36,078 nucleotides of DNA from the NCBI GenBank assembly GCA_000969725.1, contig JXSR01S002848.1; one strand, written 5' to 3'. This DNA comes from Ophiothrix spiculata. Its lineage: Eukaryota; Echinodermata; Ophiuroidea; Amphilepidida; Ophiotrichidae. The notes beneath the pieces were generated by a model. The model was not told the origin of the DNA and searched no databases. It saw nothing but the letters and a program-made list of their open reading frames with translations. Position 1 is the stretch's first letter. Every line of letters begins with the position of its first letter. This document shows, one piece after another, positions 9,061-21,002 of the stretch. Made by a program: the position numbers and the translations under genes.

Positions 9061-10190
9061 CATTTTAGAGGTCCAAGATACCAGTCTGACCATGTTGACC
9101 AACTATCACCTGCATCATAAGGATGACTATTATCCCCACTGAAGCTGATAATCTTACAACCTAGCTCAAGAATGTCCATATACATCATAAATTAAAGATT
9201 GCTGTGATCATAGAATCAGATCAGAGTGGGAGAAGTGCAGACTCAAATCTTTTGGGGAACTAATCATTGTAAACCTGCAGATTTCTAATTAATGCAACTT
9301 TTAGTTATTAAGTAACTTTGAATTATTCTCTTTAAGAGAATAATTTGGAGTCAGAATATTATGGCAGGGTGTACTCTAATGAATACCTAAAACCAAGAAA
9401 ACATACATAAAAGTGGGAATTTATATATAATTATTTATGCACTAAAGATAGAAAATGGATGACGTGGTGATAGATAATGCAATGCCCATAAGGCAAGTAT
9501 ATTGACCACTGCACACTGAACTGAACATACAAATTCAATTAAGTATTCCTTTGGTCATTTGCTGCATCATGGACAAATTGTGTTTTGTTTACTAATCAAC
9601 TTCCTGTATTCAATTCAAAACCAAAGAGATTTATCACTATACCTTGCTTGCTGTCTTTGCTGTGTCTTTCACTTAAGAAATGAACTCTGGCCAAAAGCTG
9701 TTTGTTATTAATTTCAACTCTTAATTTGTTAAAGCTTGACATTGAGTAGGATAGATTGGAGGGTTTGAAGGAATAGTTGAGGTAGAGGTTTGTTTTTAGT
9801 GACATTGATAAGTTATAATTGAAAAAATGAATATACGTCACTGTGATATATGTCTTGCTTCAGCACGAAATTAAGAAAATAGCGATGGCAAATTGTATTC
9901 GGACCAACAAAAAGCAAATGATTCAAGCATGTTTAAAGAAATATGCAAATAATTATTATACTGTAGATACCAATACCATATATTTCTTTGTTAGAGAATA
10001 TGAGCCGTTATGTAAGCTACATGCTCATTGGACAACAGAAGTATCATACATGTATCATAACCCATCACAAGGTTTGATAGACAAAATTCAGCATCAGTAT
10101 TGGGGTGTAGATTTAAGAGACTCACTCTGATCATACAAATTGTTATTTCTTGATTTCAAAATAATTGCAAAGCACTACTATTAAAATAAA
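9061..10190. other. Non-coding DNA with one small hairpin and weak ORFs
   Basis: 9321-9345 is an 11-bp stem (AATTATTCTCT / AGAGAATAATT) with a TTA loop. A 95-codon frame at 9843-10130 has no recognisable domain and no splice or promoter support. Nothing else was seen. Confidence 0.45.
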
Positions 10191-10197
10191 TAGAAAC

Positions 10198-10401
10198 CAT
10201 TAAATTTCCTACAAGTCATGAAATTTTGAACCCAACAAATGTGTGGAGTAAAAAAGCGTATGGCCTCGCGAAGTACAATAGACTTCCTTTTCACGTGATC
10301 ACCACATCAAACACCCAATCAAGACATGCGCATTTAATTTGTTAGTGCAAATGCTTTCATCATACGCGCCCTGCAGATTCGATTTTGTAGGAAATTTAAT
10401 G
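10198..10401. mobile_element. Inverted-repeat element, 204 bp, CpG-containing
   Basis: CATTAAATTTCCTACA (10198-10213) is exactly inverted at 10386-10401, with two more pairing bases inward. A second inverted pair lies inside (GCGTATG near 10256 with CATACGC near 10368). The interior has several CpGs and promoter-like words: CACGTG (10293-10298), CCAAT (10315-10319) and CATGCGCA. It is probably a small MITE. No certain target duplication is visible (AAC/GAT flanks differ). Confidence 0.55.
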
Positions 10402-12217
10402 ATTTCAATAATAGTGTTTTTGTGGTTCAGTGTACTTTTCATTGTTATTTTGTTAGTATTGCAAGGCATAATACAGATTACATGTTGATAAATGAAAGGC
10501 AACAGAATTGGCCGAGAATCTTAAACAGGAAATAAAAAGCAAAGCTTATCTTTTTATGTTTAGGCTTCTTAGTTATCTTGTTGTTTTATCAGAGACAAGG
10601 AGTCTTGAAATTCATTGAAAAACAAACCAGTGTTTGCTGGCCTGAGGGTGTGAGCCTATTTTTGTAAATGCAAAGAAACAAACAGCTGTTGATATGAATA
10701 TGGCAGACTTGATGTAATTTCTATCACTTAATTTTCTTTTTCGTTTTAATATTAAATTGCAGCCATACTTTTGAAGTTTGAAGCATCTTTCTACCATTGC
10801 TTTTCTACCATGTATTTTATTAATTGAATTACAACCCAAATTGCAGCATAACATGTTATCAGAACTATGATTTTTGTACTAAATGTACACTTTAATAAAG
10901 CATGAATATACAAGTGAAAATATATTTTAAGGTGAGAGAGTATTTAACTCAAAATGTGTTAAATGACAGTAGTAGACAAAATCATTATGTGAAATGTGTA
11001 AGTATATTCTGGTTTTAAATTACATTCAATTAGGCAGTATAAATCCAATTGAATGGATACAAGTAGGCAAGTACTTGAGGAGAAGTATTGCTGTAGATTA
11101 CCACAGTATCCAATTTCTGCTTGATTGAAGAGGATCACGGGCATAGGATTACTTTGCATGCAGAATAAGTTTTTGAAACCCATCAAGAAGAAACCTAAAC
11201 AGGCTTATATTTTACCAAGAATGGGTATCAAGCACTGTAAAGTGGACACAATAATACCATTATTATGGATTTACACTTGGTGCAAATGTCACATACAGTG
11301 TAAGGTTCAGGTGGTTTTCTGGACTAGACTTTAAAATATTTACACATTAAAAAAAAAGAATGTGCTTTTGACAGGACAAGTTTGGACACTGCTATGAAAT
11401 AAATGAACAGTAAAGTCAATATACAATCAGAAATGATTAACATGCCCGATGATACTGTAAACAGAAACAGTAAGCATTCTTTTTGTTTAACTCTTTCTCC
11501 AGAATTTGAGAGAAATTGTTCTTAGATTTGCTGAAATCCGGAGCATAGAATACATTTGGCAAGAGTTTCTAGGAAAGAAAGGTATTTGATACAGAATGTA
11601 AGTTCTTCATGAAACATTATAAACACAATGTCAGAGAATTTGCCAGCTAGGCCAAACAGGCCAAAATAGGCTTAAACAGGGTTGCAAGGTAGAACAGCTT
11701 GCTATCACAATTTAATGCTGTATTTGGCATCTACACAAGATAAAACAAGAGACACAAACTAAAAATGGTCATGTTAAGAGAATTGGTTTGTTTTTCTGGT
11801 ATCTGGTATTGCTATGTTCATTACATGTCATGGCAGTAAAGCATCATTATCATTCAGATTAATAGATTAGACATTTACGTATTATTTGGATAGACAAGTT
11901 TGCACAAAAAGTGATTAAATCCCTTCAGAAAACCTGTGACTTGTTGTTCATGTCACAAATAACGAGCATAAACTGAATCTGTTGACAATCTCTGCCATTT
12001 GATGTTAAGGGAAATATCTGTCTGACAATCAATATTGAAACTTGGACAGAAGCCTTTTACACCACTTTCAATGCAATTGAGCATATCATCAAAACCATTG
12101 AATTACATCACATGATTTTCATACACAAACTAGTCTATGACCTGTGTATTATAATTCAAGTTAAATTTTGTGATATCATGGTATTGTTTTCAAGTTATAA
12201 CCCACCAAAACTAGGAG
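10402..12217. other. Non-coding DNA
   Basis: Only short chance ORFs were seen (up to 80 codons, no domains). A 9-bp inverted pair CATTCAATT/AATTGAATG flanks about 13 bp near 11024-11055. Short AGGCCAAA iterations occur near 11646-11670. Confidence 0.45.
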
Positions 12218-12242
12218 TTAATTCTTTCTAGGACACCCTGTA
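12218..12242 (-). mobile_element. Solitary end resembling the 25377-26003 TA-flanked element
   Basis: The reverse complement of this stretch starts TA CAGGGTGTCCTAGAAAGAA. The left end at 25377 is CAGGGTGTCCTAGAAAAAAC, also preceded by TA. No matching second end was found within about 600 bp. It could be a truncated copy, a related family or a chance match. Confidence 0.4.
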
Positions 12243-12756
12243 TTTGTCATACAATCTGAAAATCTGAATGAGATTGGTTTTTTTTAGAATAAAAGAACCC
12301 CATTGTTGCCATTTTGAGGATGTTTCTGAAAACAAAATCAATAGTCAAAACAAAGATATTATTTAGAGGAGACTCTATTTCTTATGTGTGCCAAAAATGT
12401 AATAGTTTTGCCTTGTGTAAGTTTGCAAAGTCTAACAGAGGACATGACATTTAGGCATCTCATTGTTGAAAAAAGTGGCCATATTTAATTTGCTTGATTT
12501 AATTTTGTTTTGAAACAAATCAGCTTTTGTACTAACAATAAATAAGAGTAAATTGTTTCATCGAAATATAAATTCAAATAAAAATATATTCATCTAGGAT
12601 TACCTTAAGGTTTCAATCCAAAAGCAGTAAATAATGATACATTTCTACACTTATTCTAAATTTACTACACATTTCAGCTCATAAGGCCCCCTTTTATCTT
12701 TAATTTCCTGCTAAAAGCTTCAATGGTATATCACATTGTGAAAAAACTCAATACTA

Positions 12757-13029
12757 GGGACATATGTGACGCGATCAAGGGGAAAGAGTCGGATATTGGG
12801 AATATTGATTTTGAGATACATGACAATAAAGGTAGAAACTTCTTTTGTTTTTCATTGTTTTTGAAAGGTCCAAGTTTTGTTGTATCTCTAGAACTAGGTG
12901 ACCCATGATTATGGGAGTTGAATCAAAATGTAGCAATTTTTATATACAATCGGATTGAAATGAAATATCAAAAATGAAAATTGCCGACATGCGACTCATT
13001 CCCCTTGATCGTGTCACATATTTGGGTCA
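12757..13029. mobile_element. MITE with ~30-bp terminal inverted repeats
   Basis: The left arm ATATGTGACGCGATCAAGGG is followed by GAAAGAGTCG (12762-12791). It pairs with the right arm CGACTCATTCCCCTTGATCG followed by TGTCACATAT. The pairing is near-complete over 30 bp. The exact ends and target duplication are not clear: left flank CTAGGGAC, right flank TTTGGGTCA. The interior is AT-rich with a 61-codon chance frame. The transposon class cannot be named from what is visible. Confidence 0.65.
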
Positions 13030-14032
13030 TGCTATTGCTGTAATAGCCATGTTCTAAACTGACTGCAATATAACCTCATTTGATTCCCGATGTGTAGTGC
13101 CTTAAAGTAGTCTAAATTGCTACCAATTACTTGGGATTGGTGTCATTGACATTGTTGACTATATTGAGATATTTTCTGAAATGTTTTTGCTTACAGGTTA
13201 TTATACCATTAGATCTCCTATATCTAGAGCTTAGTTTTAAGGCAAAGGAATAGAAATTTCCAATTCTGTATACAATATCAGATGAACTCCCAATGGGCAT
13301 ATTGGTATGACAGTGTTTTGATGATTTGTTTTTTCTTTGTTTCCTAATATTATCAGTATTGTGAATAATTACTAACTTTTAAGTCAAAGGGCATTTAATG
13401 ATTTGGGAGTTAGTCAAGAGCCTTACAGCTAATATTTGATTTACAATGTTTGAAGCTCAAAAATTAATTAGTAAAATGAAAAAAACAATTCATTTATAAC
13501 ATATTAAAATGACTTTGTGTTGTTCAACATAGTTTAAGATGACAAATGAAAGTTAAATTCGATTAAACAATCAACATTCTTATTCACTGAGTGATTTTTT
13601 CATCCTTGGTTTACAATTCAGATTTTTTACTAAGATTGAGAATAAATATTATTTATTGTTTTGCCCGTCATCTATGTCTCCTAGTATATGGATAGGCGTA
13701 CATTATTTTGAGTAATAGAGAGTGTACATTACAAACAGATGAAAAGCAAAACAATAAATCTTGTCTTTTTTATTCTTTAATTTAAAAGCATCTCTCTTCA
13801 ATTCTACAATGCACCACTTAAATTGCACATTGTATTTCAAGTCAATTGTACAGTTTATATTTGATCTAGAACAAGTGTAGTACAGATGATTATGCAGCGA
13901 TACGAAAGGAAACAAACAAAAACATGTTGATTGAAAATCTGTTCCTCATTTTTGGCATGAAGGGCAATGAACTATGTGCAGAAGTTACTTCATAAAAATA
14001 CCCCAAATGCTGGATTAGGATTTTAAGCCATT
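13030..14032. other. Non-coding AT-rich DNA
   Basis: No gene, inverted repeat or obvious duplication was seen in this stretch. Confidence 0.45.
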
Positions 14033-14638
14033 AAAAGCATATTATTCATTTTTGTCTTATTCTTGACATAATATTATGACTTAATCTTAGCTTACAAGCA
14101 AAATAGCACTTTTCATACTCCTGGGTGTCATTTAAAAGGAAAAATATTCTGTTGGGAGATCAATCAACCTAATATTGTTTTCTCTGGATGTTTTTTATTC
14201 TCAAAATGCTAAAAGCATCATGTATTATTGTGTTTTAAACCTGCCATGGAGCAGAAAAAACAGATTATGGTATTTTATGACTGTGAGCTGTTTGTCCTTT
14301 GTTGGATATGTCCCTTTTCAATTCAATATTTTCAATATTTATTATTGTGTTGAAATCAAGTTAATGAAAGCATATTATTTATTTATTTTATTTTTGTTAT
14401 CATATTGTTACTAAATCTTAGCTTACAAGCAAAAAAGCACTTTCCATACTCCTGAGTGTGTCATTTGAAAAGAGAATTACTCAGTTGGAGATCTTTTGAT
14501 CGACCTAAACTTGTTTTCTTCTGTGGATTTTTGTTTATTCTCAAAATGCTAAAGCATCATATTATTGAGTTCAAACCTGCTGTGGATCCGGAAAACAGAT
14601 TATATTATTTCATGACTGTGAGGTTTTTGTCCTTTCGA
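14033..14638. repeat. Tandem duplication, period ~334 bp
   Basis: Copy 1 (14033-14305) and copy 2 (14367-14638) share AAAGCATATTATT, AATCTTAGCTTACAAGCAAA, CATACTCCTG(G/A)GTGT, TATTCTCAAAATGCTAAA, AACAGATTAT and TTTGTCCTTT. Identity is clearly lower than in the 8043-8642 pair, so this duplication is older or less constrained. Short ORFs spanning it are not conserved in frame between copies. Confidence 0.85.
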
Positions 14639-14816
14639 TAAGCTGTAATAAAAGAACAGAGCTTGATACACAGTCAGCTGAATGAATGAGATTTGTAACG
14701 AATTGCCTGCTCTACTAAGCCAACTATAGAATAGAAAATGGGATATCGTTATTGGTGCCTCAGGGTGCCCGTAAGATTCACACCTACTCATATTATCTGC
14801 CTAGGTCTGATGAGAT

Positions 14817-14841
14817 GACACTTACTTACGTTGTAAGTGTC
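14817..14841. repeat. 9-bp stem hairpin
   Basis: GACACTTAC, loop TTACGTT, GTAAGTGTC. This is a small perfect stem. It lies inside a 116-codon frame that I do not accept as a gene. Confidence 0.6.
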
Positions 14842-15218
14842 TCAGTCCCATCGTTGTATTTTGATTTTGTAAGAGAGGGCAGTATTTATAGTTGTTCAGT
14901 TGGTACAATCTTTCAGCTTTATGATATAACATGGCAAAGAGGAAACTTGACCATCATCTTTAAATTGTTCAAAGAAGGTGCTTCTGAAGTCATCACCCTG
15001 TATTTCCTTTTTAAACAATATATTAATGAAAACAATATTTGCTGCGGCTGTTACCTTGAGTTAAGGATACAAGATCTCATTTTGTCTGTTGCTTTGTATT
15101 GATATCAAATATATTGTTGTGCCATCTTAAAGATAGACATTTAGGGATTACTTTGGTGGTATTTGTGACTGGCTATGTGGGTTTGTGTTCAAAAATGTTT
15201 TTACAAAATTGTGACAGT

Positions 15219-15610
15219 TTCTGTATACTTTATCAGAAGAAACTTGACCACATTGATCATTAAGTAAAAGCAAATGTGTGACCCTTATGTGAGTAGAGTC
15301 AACAGTCATTTAGGGGTTAATTACTTTCGACGAGAGATTGATCAGCAAATCCATATACTGTATATTTTCATGGGTACGTAATGGTTGTTGGATAGAAGCA
15401 AACAGGTGACTCCTATGTACTGGGGTCAAAGGTTATCATTAGGGGTCAATGACTTTTACAAGATTGGTCAGCAAATCCCATATACTTTATTGGCTTTTCA
15501 TGGAACTTTGACCCAATAGTTCTTTTTAGAGACACATGGATGACCATTATTTGAGTGGTGTCAAAGGTCGTCAAGGTATGAAGTCAACCCTATGACCTCC
15601 TATGTATTCA
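15219..15610. repeat. Degenerate satellite, ~130-bp period, about three units
   Basis: Anchors recur about every 126-133 bp. They are TATACTTTAT or TATACTGTAT (15226, 15355, 15482), TTTCATGG(G/A) and TGTGACCCTTATGTGAGT / GGTGACTCCTATGTACTG / GATGACCATTATTTGAGT, followed by GTCAAAGGT-like and GGGGTCAATGAC-like words, then GATTGGTCAGCAAATCC. The GGTCAAAGGT words resemble those of the satellite at 33600-34550, so the two arrays may belong to one family. Confidence 0.7.
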
Positions 15611-17479
15611 GACAACACTTGGTTCTTGAACCGCAAAGTAGGCAAAGTATTTCTTTCGTTTTGCTATGATGTCATGAAATACATTTATTTTTTGAGTAGC
15701 CTTTTTCTTAATTACCAGATCATATAATTTGATCAAGTTGTAGTACTTAAGATGCTTTTTGTCATGCTTGGATTTACAAGTTTATATTTTAGGTATATTG
15801 TTCTGGAGTAGTTTAGGTAATAATGGTCATTTTAAAACAATGTGCCTCCCAATTGATATAATTAGGTCTGCAATCTCTCTGATATCAAATGAGAGGGTAT
15901 ACATACATTAAATGTTTTAAATTATATTTGTTTAAGTTGATTACAGCATCCTATAACATTAGTAGTGATGTGAACAAACTTGTTGTTTTTATGTTTTATA
16001 GCTCTCTTTTACAATATTGTACTACACCCTTAAAAATACAGTCATTGCTTTCTTTCAAAAATCCCTAACTATCTTACGCAGCCAATGTTTAAGTGTTCCA
16101 CAAATGATAGCAGTATTACAGATTGCTCAATGATATAATGAATCTAAATTCTATTTATTGCTATAAATTATGACATTTAGAAACTTGACTATTTATTTTA
16201 TTTTGATAGACATATGATGGACAACATCAACTTGTCATGTGAGTGCCAGAAACTTATATATGCAATAGCTGTCATTTTTCATGAATTAGCATTGAACACA
16301 GTATAATGTCTTATCTTGAGTCATTTACCTGAAGAATTCAAGAGCCACTGACAAATGGAACAGAAATTTTTAGGGATTTTGTGCATTCTAGTGACTAGGT
16401 GTTAAATAAATATAAGATCACGTTTTTCTTTTATTTTTTCACATGACAAACTATTGTTGATCATATCACCATGTCATGTCCCGCCACTAAATCTACTAGA
16501 TGCAATACAACATGTAGAGAAGTGCTCTTATGATCCAGAAGTGTGCACAAATATGATTTATTTCATTTGTTGGCTTAAGCTTAAGACCATGACCTGTAAT
16601 GAAATCTAGCAAAAATTACAGAAATCAACATTTATTTAAATTGACTTTTGAGCTTATTCAACTATTTATTTTTAGCAGATGAGACTATAAATGTACCGGT
16701 AAGCTTTAAAATTGTTAGGTGAAATCATAAACAATTACCAGAATATGAAATTGTGTGTTTTAAGTGTTTTGGAAACCCTCATTTCATACATTTGTCTCCA
16801 AATTGTGTAATTAAGTTGCCCAATTAAGTGATTGTGATGTGCAAACATAGTAGTTTTTTAATATAAATTCAGTGTAAAATATAAATAAAGAATGTAAATT
16901 GCTAAACAAAACTGAACTATAGGATATTCTGAGAGTGCATTTTCCATGTTTTATTGGCAAAGCCACTTGTAGTAATAGCCATTGCTTTGTTTCTGTGAAC
17001 CTTTACTTGTTGCAGTAATTTCTTTTAGGAACAAGGTAAAGGTAAATGGGGATGGCCTATATTGCATAAGATAAGGGGCTTACAATGCTAAGCCACATAT
17101 GTCCCTTTTGAAAATATGTAGAGTTGGTCTATATTTTTTGTTCATATATTAAATTTTTGATGTATCAATGTACCTTGATATGAAGAAGTCAAGAAGTAAT
17201 GACTGAATAGTGACTATCTAAAGCAGACTATAAAGCAAGGGCATTATTCCCTGAAGTTTATGCCTTGCATGTAAATTCAATTTAGAATTGCATGTAGCAA
17301 CAAAATAAATGTATATACGTCTTTGTTTAGGTTAACGGGACATCAATTGTATCAAAGTACACATTTATGTTGTATTCTAAATATATGATTCTTACAATTT
17401 CTATCATAAACAAATACCATATATTCATACAAAATGTTTGTTAAAAACTGATCTTTAGAGGTACAGTTTGTTCCTTTAT
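15611..17479. other. Non-coding AT-rich DNA
   Basis: No supported feature. ORFs are below 60 codons and no inverted-repeat element was recognised. Confidence 0.45.
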
Positions 17480-17747
17480 CATCAAAAAAGTGATCGGAAT
17501 ACACACCTTTAACCCTAACACTTTTAAGCAACTCCTCGGAAATTTGCATGTTAAAAATGGGTGGTTTCCCCATGGATTCAAACCCAGGACCTCCCACACC
17601 CATGCGTCCATGCCCCTATACGTAAAGCTACTGAGCAGGCGCTGCCATGGCAACAATTTTGTGATCATAGTTAACTCCAGTCTATGACGTATTTGTACTT
17701 GGGCGATCTTCTTGATTTTGTGGAACGGTGTTGTTAGGGTTAAGGTT
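17480..17747 (-). mobile_element. tRNA-like SINE copy 2 (minus strand)
   Basis: On the minus strand, GGTTTGAATCC (complement of 17574-17584) is a near-canonical tRNA B box (GGTTCGAnnCC). An A-box-like GCCTGCTCAGTAGC lies about 50 bp upstream. The body aligns with 3915-4125. Beyond the head the element reads GGGGAAACCACCCATTTTTA, ATGCAAATTT, then GTTAGGGTTAAAGGTGTG. The copy abuts the Harbinger-like MITE at 17753. Overlapping short frames here are by-products of the element. Confidence 0.65.
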
Positions 17748-17752
17748 GCTTA

Positions 17753-17893
17753 GGGGCCACTTCAAAAGTCAACCGGCAGTTGCTTGCAAGTTCTGGGCAG
17801 TTTTGAGTGGTTCAACTGAAATAAAAAACACCCAACTGCCCAGAACCAGCCACAACTGGCATACAACCGCCGTTTGAGTTTTGAAGGGGTCCC
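17753..17893. mobile_element. PIF/Harbinger-like foldback MITE with TTA target duplication (141 bp)
   Basis: The left end GGGGCCACTTCAAAAGTCAA and right end (reverse complement) GGGACCCCTTCAAAACTCAA pair over more than 20 bp. Pairing continues through TTCTGGGCAGTT / AACTGCCCAGAA to a short A-rich loop. TTA flanks both sides (17750-17752 and 17894-17896). A 3-bp TWA target duplication with G-rich ends is characteristic of PIF/Harbinger elements (established knowledge). It has no coding capacity. Confidence 0.75.
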
Positions 17894-18103
17894 TTAATGC
17901 AATAGTGTATTCCATATCAGTACTACCTGATTTGGCATAGCATTGCCTAAATTAGCAATGTTGCCATTTCAGGCAGTCAGTCCAGACTGCAGATAGTAAA
18001 GTGTAGTGAAGAAGGAGATTCTAAACTTGCACATGAGCTGTTTGAGTGGATTGCGTTGCCTCAAAAATAGAATGCATGCTGCCATCATACAATAGTATAT
18101 GTA

Positions 18104-18597
18104 TGTGTTTGCACTGTTTGTGATATGATAGACTGACCTCTATTTTAGCTGAGAATTTGATGCAATTTCAAAAAGCTAGAAATTTAGATGCACATTGTTA
18201 ATGTAAAATTGGTTAGAATAGTAAAATTCTGGACATATGTTTGCTAAATTTTGACATTGTAACCATAACCAATGGTCTTCCTTTATATTGTTAATGTAAC
18301 AGACAGGATCTAATGCCTGTTTTAAGACCACTGGTTATGGTCTCATTTTTAAAGTTTGTACTGTTTTGTGATATGATTGATGGGCCTCTATTTCAGTTGA
18401 TAATTTAATGCATATTTAAAATGGTATATTTCTATTGCATAATTTGTTAAAGTACTCAAATTCGTGACTTAAATTTGCTACATTGTGACATAACAACCAT
18501 GGCCACCGGGTTTCCTTGCCATTTGTTATTTAACAGACAGGATCAGATGCTTGTTGAAGACCATTGGTTATGGTCGCATCTTTGCAAAGTTGTTCAC
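18104..18597. repeat. Tandem duplication, period ~248 bp, each copy with a hairpin
   Basis: Copy 1 (18104-18351) and copy 2 (18352-18597) share CTGTTT(T)GTGATATGAT, GACCTCTATTTTAG-like words, AACAGACAGGATC and GGTTATGGTC. In copy 1, CCATAACCAATGGTCTT (18263-18279) pairs 16/17 with AAGACCACTGGTTATGG (18324-18340). The equivalent arms in copy 2 are less well matched (CCATGGCCACCGGGT against AGACCATTGGTTATGG). A further echo, ACTGACCTCTATTTTAGTTG, lies at about 19209. Confidence 0.8.
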
Positions 18598-19716
18598 TTG
18601 TAAGTTCCAGTATTTGATTAAAAGTGCAAAGTAAAGAAATAACAGTTTCAGCTTACAATTAACAAACATTGGTTTGCAGCTATGTTAAGTGACCAAGTAT
18701 TACCGAATCAACACTTATTAATTTTTCTGTTTCAAGGATCTATGAAACTTAACCCTTTGAACCCTACGAGCCGGTATACCAGCCCATGTATACATGTACC
18801 GTATACCCGATGAGCTGGTTTAACGGCTTTTAGGTCACATGTCAGAAACTTGAGGTGCCTGTCAACAGGCATGGATAATTACAAGTTTCAATGGTCTTAT
18901 TTATATCGGAAGACATCAAGGAAGCTTTTAACTCATGGTTAATGGAACATTTTCCTCTTATTTACTTGACAAAGGTGAAAAATTCCTCATATGTTCGTAA
19001 ATTTGATCACAATTTTGCAAACAAATTTCACAGTTCTCACACAGAATCTCTTAACATATGAACCAATTTCTTGTAATCTTGTATTTTGTCAAAGCTGTGT
19101 GTTAGGTTGAAGAATGAAAACTACATAATATCCAAACCTGTGTGCTGCCACCATTTATTACCAACATGTATAAATGCTGTTTTAACTTAAAAGTGCATTT
19201 CAGTTTGAAATACTGACCTCTATTTTAGTTGCAAACATGTTGGACAACTGTTCCTAAAAATTTAAAAATGTTTGTTCGGGTCAATCAATAGAAAACATAA
19301 GGCTTACTATTCGATGAACTAGTTTAACTCAGTTTCACCTTTTACTTTGTGACAGCGTGTAATATTAAACAGATCATAACTTTACTTACGAAAGTCAACT
19401 GAAGTTCAATGAGGTGTCATATTAATCCTCCTAACATTTTCTCTGCAAATGTTTGAAAGTAAAAACGATGAAAGGCCACATTTTCGACTTGTTCTAGAGA
19501 AACAGTCAAAAATATGTATCATGATTGTTCTTGATTTTTGTATGCTTAAAAGATAATTATAAACAACAGGCACCCCATTGAAAATATCATTGTGCAGGAT
19601 TACAGGCTTGACAGAACTTTAAATTTATTGGAACCTTTTAAAAGAATTCTCATTATAAATGGTGTTATGTACATAACATTTAGTTATTAAAGTTTCACAC
19701 ATTAGCAGATATATGT
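18598..19716. other. Non-coding DNA; palindrome cluster at 18773-18796
   Basis: GGTATACC (18773-18780) and CATGTATACATG (18785-18796) are perfect palindromes only 4 bp apart, followed by TACCGTATACCCG. The stretch AACCCTTTGAACCCTACGAG just before is GC-richer than its surroundings. Nothing else is supported. Confidence 0.5.
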
Positions 19717-19964
19717 GATGACTCACCCCGAAAAGGGGGACTTTGCGACAGAATACTTTTCAAGATACAGGTGAAAATAGGCAGCAAAAAATAAAGAAAA
19801 TAATAGGAATTTCCAGCAGATTGTCTGTTGTAAAATTTGATCGCCTTGATCAATTTCAACAAGTAAGGTGTCATTTTAAAGCTTAGAAAATGCTGCAACA
19901 GATGAAATGAAAAAAATCAAAATTGATATCATCTTCAAAGTCCACCCTTTTGGGGTGAGCCATC
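19717..19964. mobile_element. MITE-like inverted repeat, 248 bp
   Basis: GATGACTCACCCCGAAAAGG followed by GGGACTTTG (left arm) pairs with CAAAGTCCACCCTTTTGGGG followed by TGAGCCATC (right arm), about 30 bp with a few mismatches. Related words flank the arms, AGATATATGTGATG on the left and AGATATGTGACG at 19978-19989. The target duplication is therefore uncertain, or the element is nested in a repeat. Confidence 0.6.
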
Positions 19965-19989
19965 TAATATTGTCTTCAGATATGTGACG

Positions 19990-20602
19990 AACTATTTAAT
20001 AAAATATAGTAACCATTCTTATTACACATTTATCAATTTAGTAGTATTCAAATTTTAGGTTAACAAAATTAGCTAATTGCTAAAAAATTCTTTGCAATGC
20101 AAAAAATAAAAATAAACACAAGAGAGCAGCATACTTTGCTTAGATTTGCTATTTTCTCTTTGATGACATCAAATAATAATATAATATGCTATGATTATTT
20201 TATAGACACAAAATAAGCAGTAATGCAAGTTTAAAAATCATAAATATTAGATTTACCAATATGAATTCTCTTTGCAATATTTATGATTAACCAGAAAGTC
20301 TGTTTTTGTTACTCTATATTAAAATCACTTTTGTTGCTCAAATATATGATTTGAGGGAATTTGGAATCAAGTTAGATTTATTGCATTAGATTATATTGAT
20401 GAATTCAAACGTAATAAAATTGGAAGAGAATGGATTTGTTTTATTTTTTTATTTATGTTTGTAAGAAAAACACAGTGAAATTCTCTTTCAGTAGTCTGCA
20501 CTCACACTGCAATGACTGTAAGGGTTGTCAACAAATCAATAGTATAATTTACATTTTAAAGAGAGAGTTTGACAATAAAGATAGGTGTCAAACCAATTGA
20601 TA
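19990..20602. other. Non-coding AT-rich DNA
   Basis: No gene or recognisable repeat was seen. Confidence 0.45.
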
Positions 20603-20608
20603 TTCCTT

Positions 20609-21002
20609 CATACCTGTCAACATTTAAAAATCTGATGTGGGAGACTTCTGTAATCACTTAAATATATGAGCAATGTTTACGGACAACATATGAGGCCCAA
20701 AAGGTACACCCAAAAATATTTTACGTAGCTTTTGAAAACTGAAAAGGGACAAAACGGGCCTCCAAAGCGCACATACAAATCACAAAAGCGATCTCATTTT
20801 CAATCTCTTAACAAAATGTATGGGGTCTATAATACATGCTAGCGGAACATCGCGGTAGAATTTTTTCAATGCGGGAGATATCGGGAGATTTTTTTTAAAA
20901 AGCTGGAGATATGGCTTTATATGGCTTCTCGATCGGGAGATTGGGAGGGGGCTGCCAAAAATCGGGAGACTCCCGCCTAAATCGGGAGACTTGACAGGTA
21001 TG
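20609..21002. mobile_element. MITE with CATACCTGTCAA ends and TTCCTT target duplication (394 bp)
   Basis: The left end CATACCTGTCAAC and right end (reverse complement) CATACCTGTCAAG match 12/13. TTCCTT flanks both sides exactly (20603-20608 and 21003-21008). The interior repeats CGGGAGA several times near the right end (20872-20992) and has one GGGAGACTT near the left, giving subterminal repeats that could bind a transposase. GC content is well above the host DNA. It has no coding capacity. The superfamily is not assigned; the 6-bp duplication may be 5-8 bp if the ends are drawn differently. Confidence 0.75.

Noticed and set aside
9843..10130. 95-codon frame with fairly balanced composition
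   Set aside because: It has no ATG at its beginning, no domain and no context; an isolated chance frame is more likely.
14752..15102. 116-codon open frame on the plus strand
   Set aside because: No recognisable family. It lies just after a tandem duplication and contains a small hairpin. Nothing supports expression.
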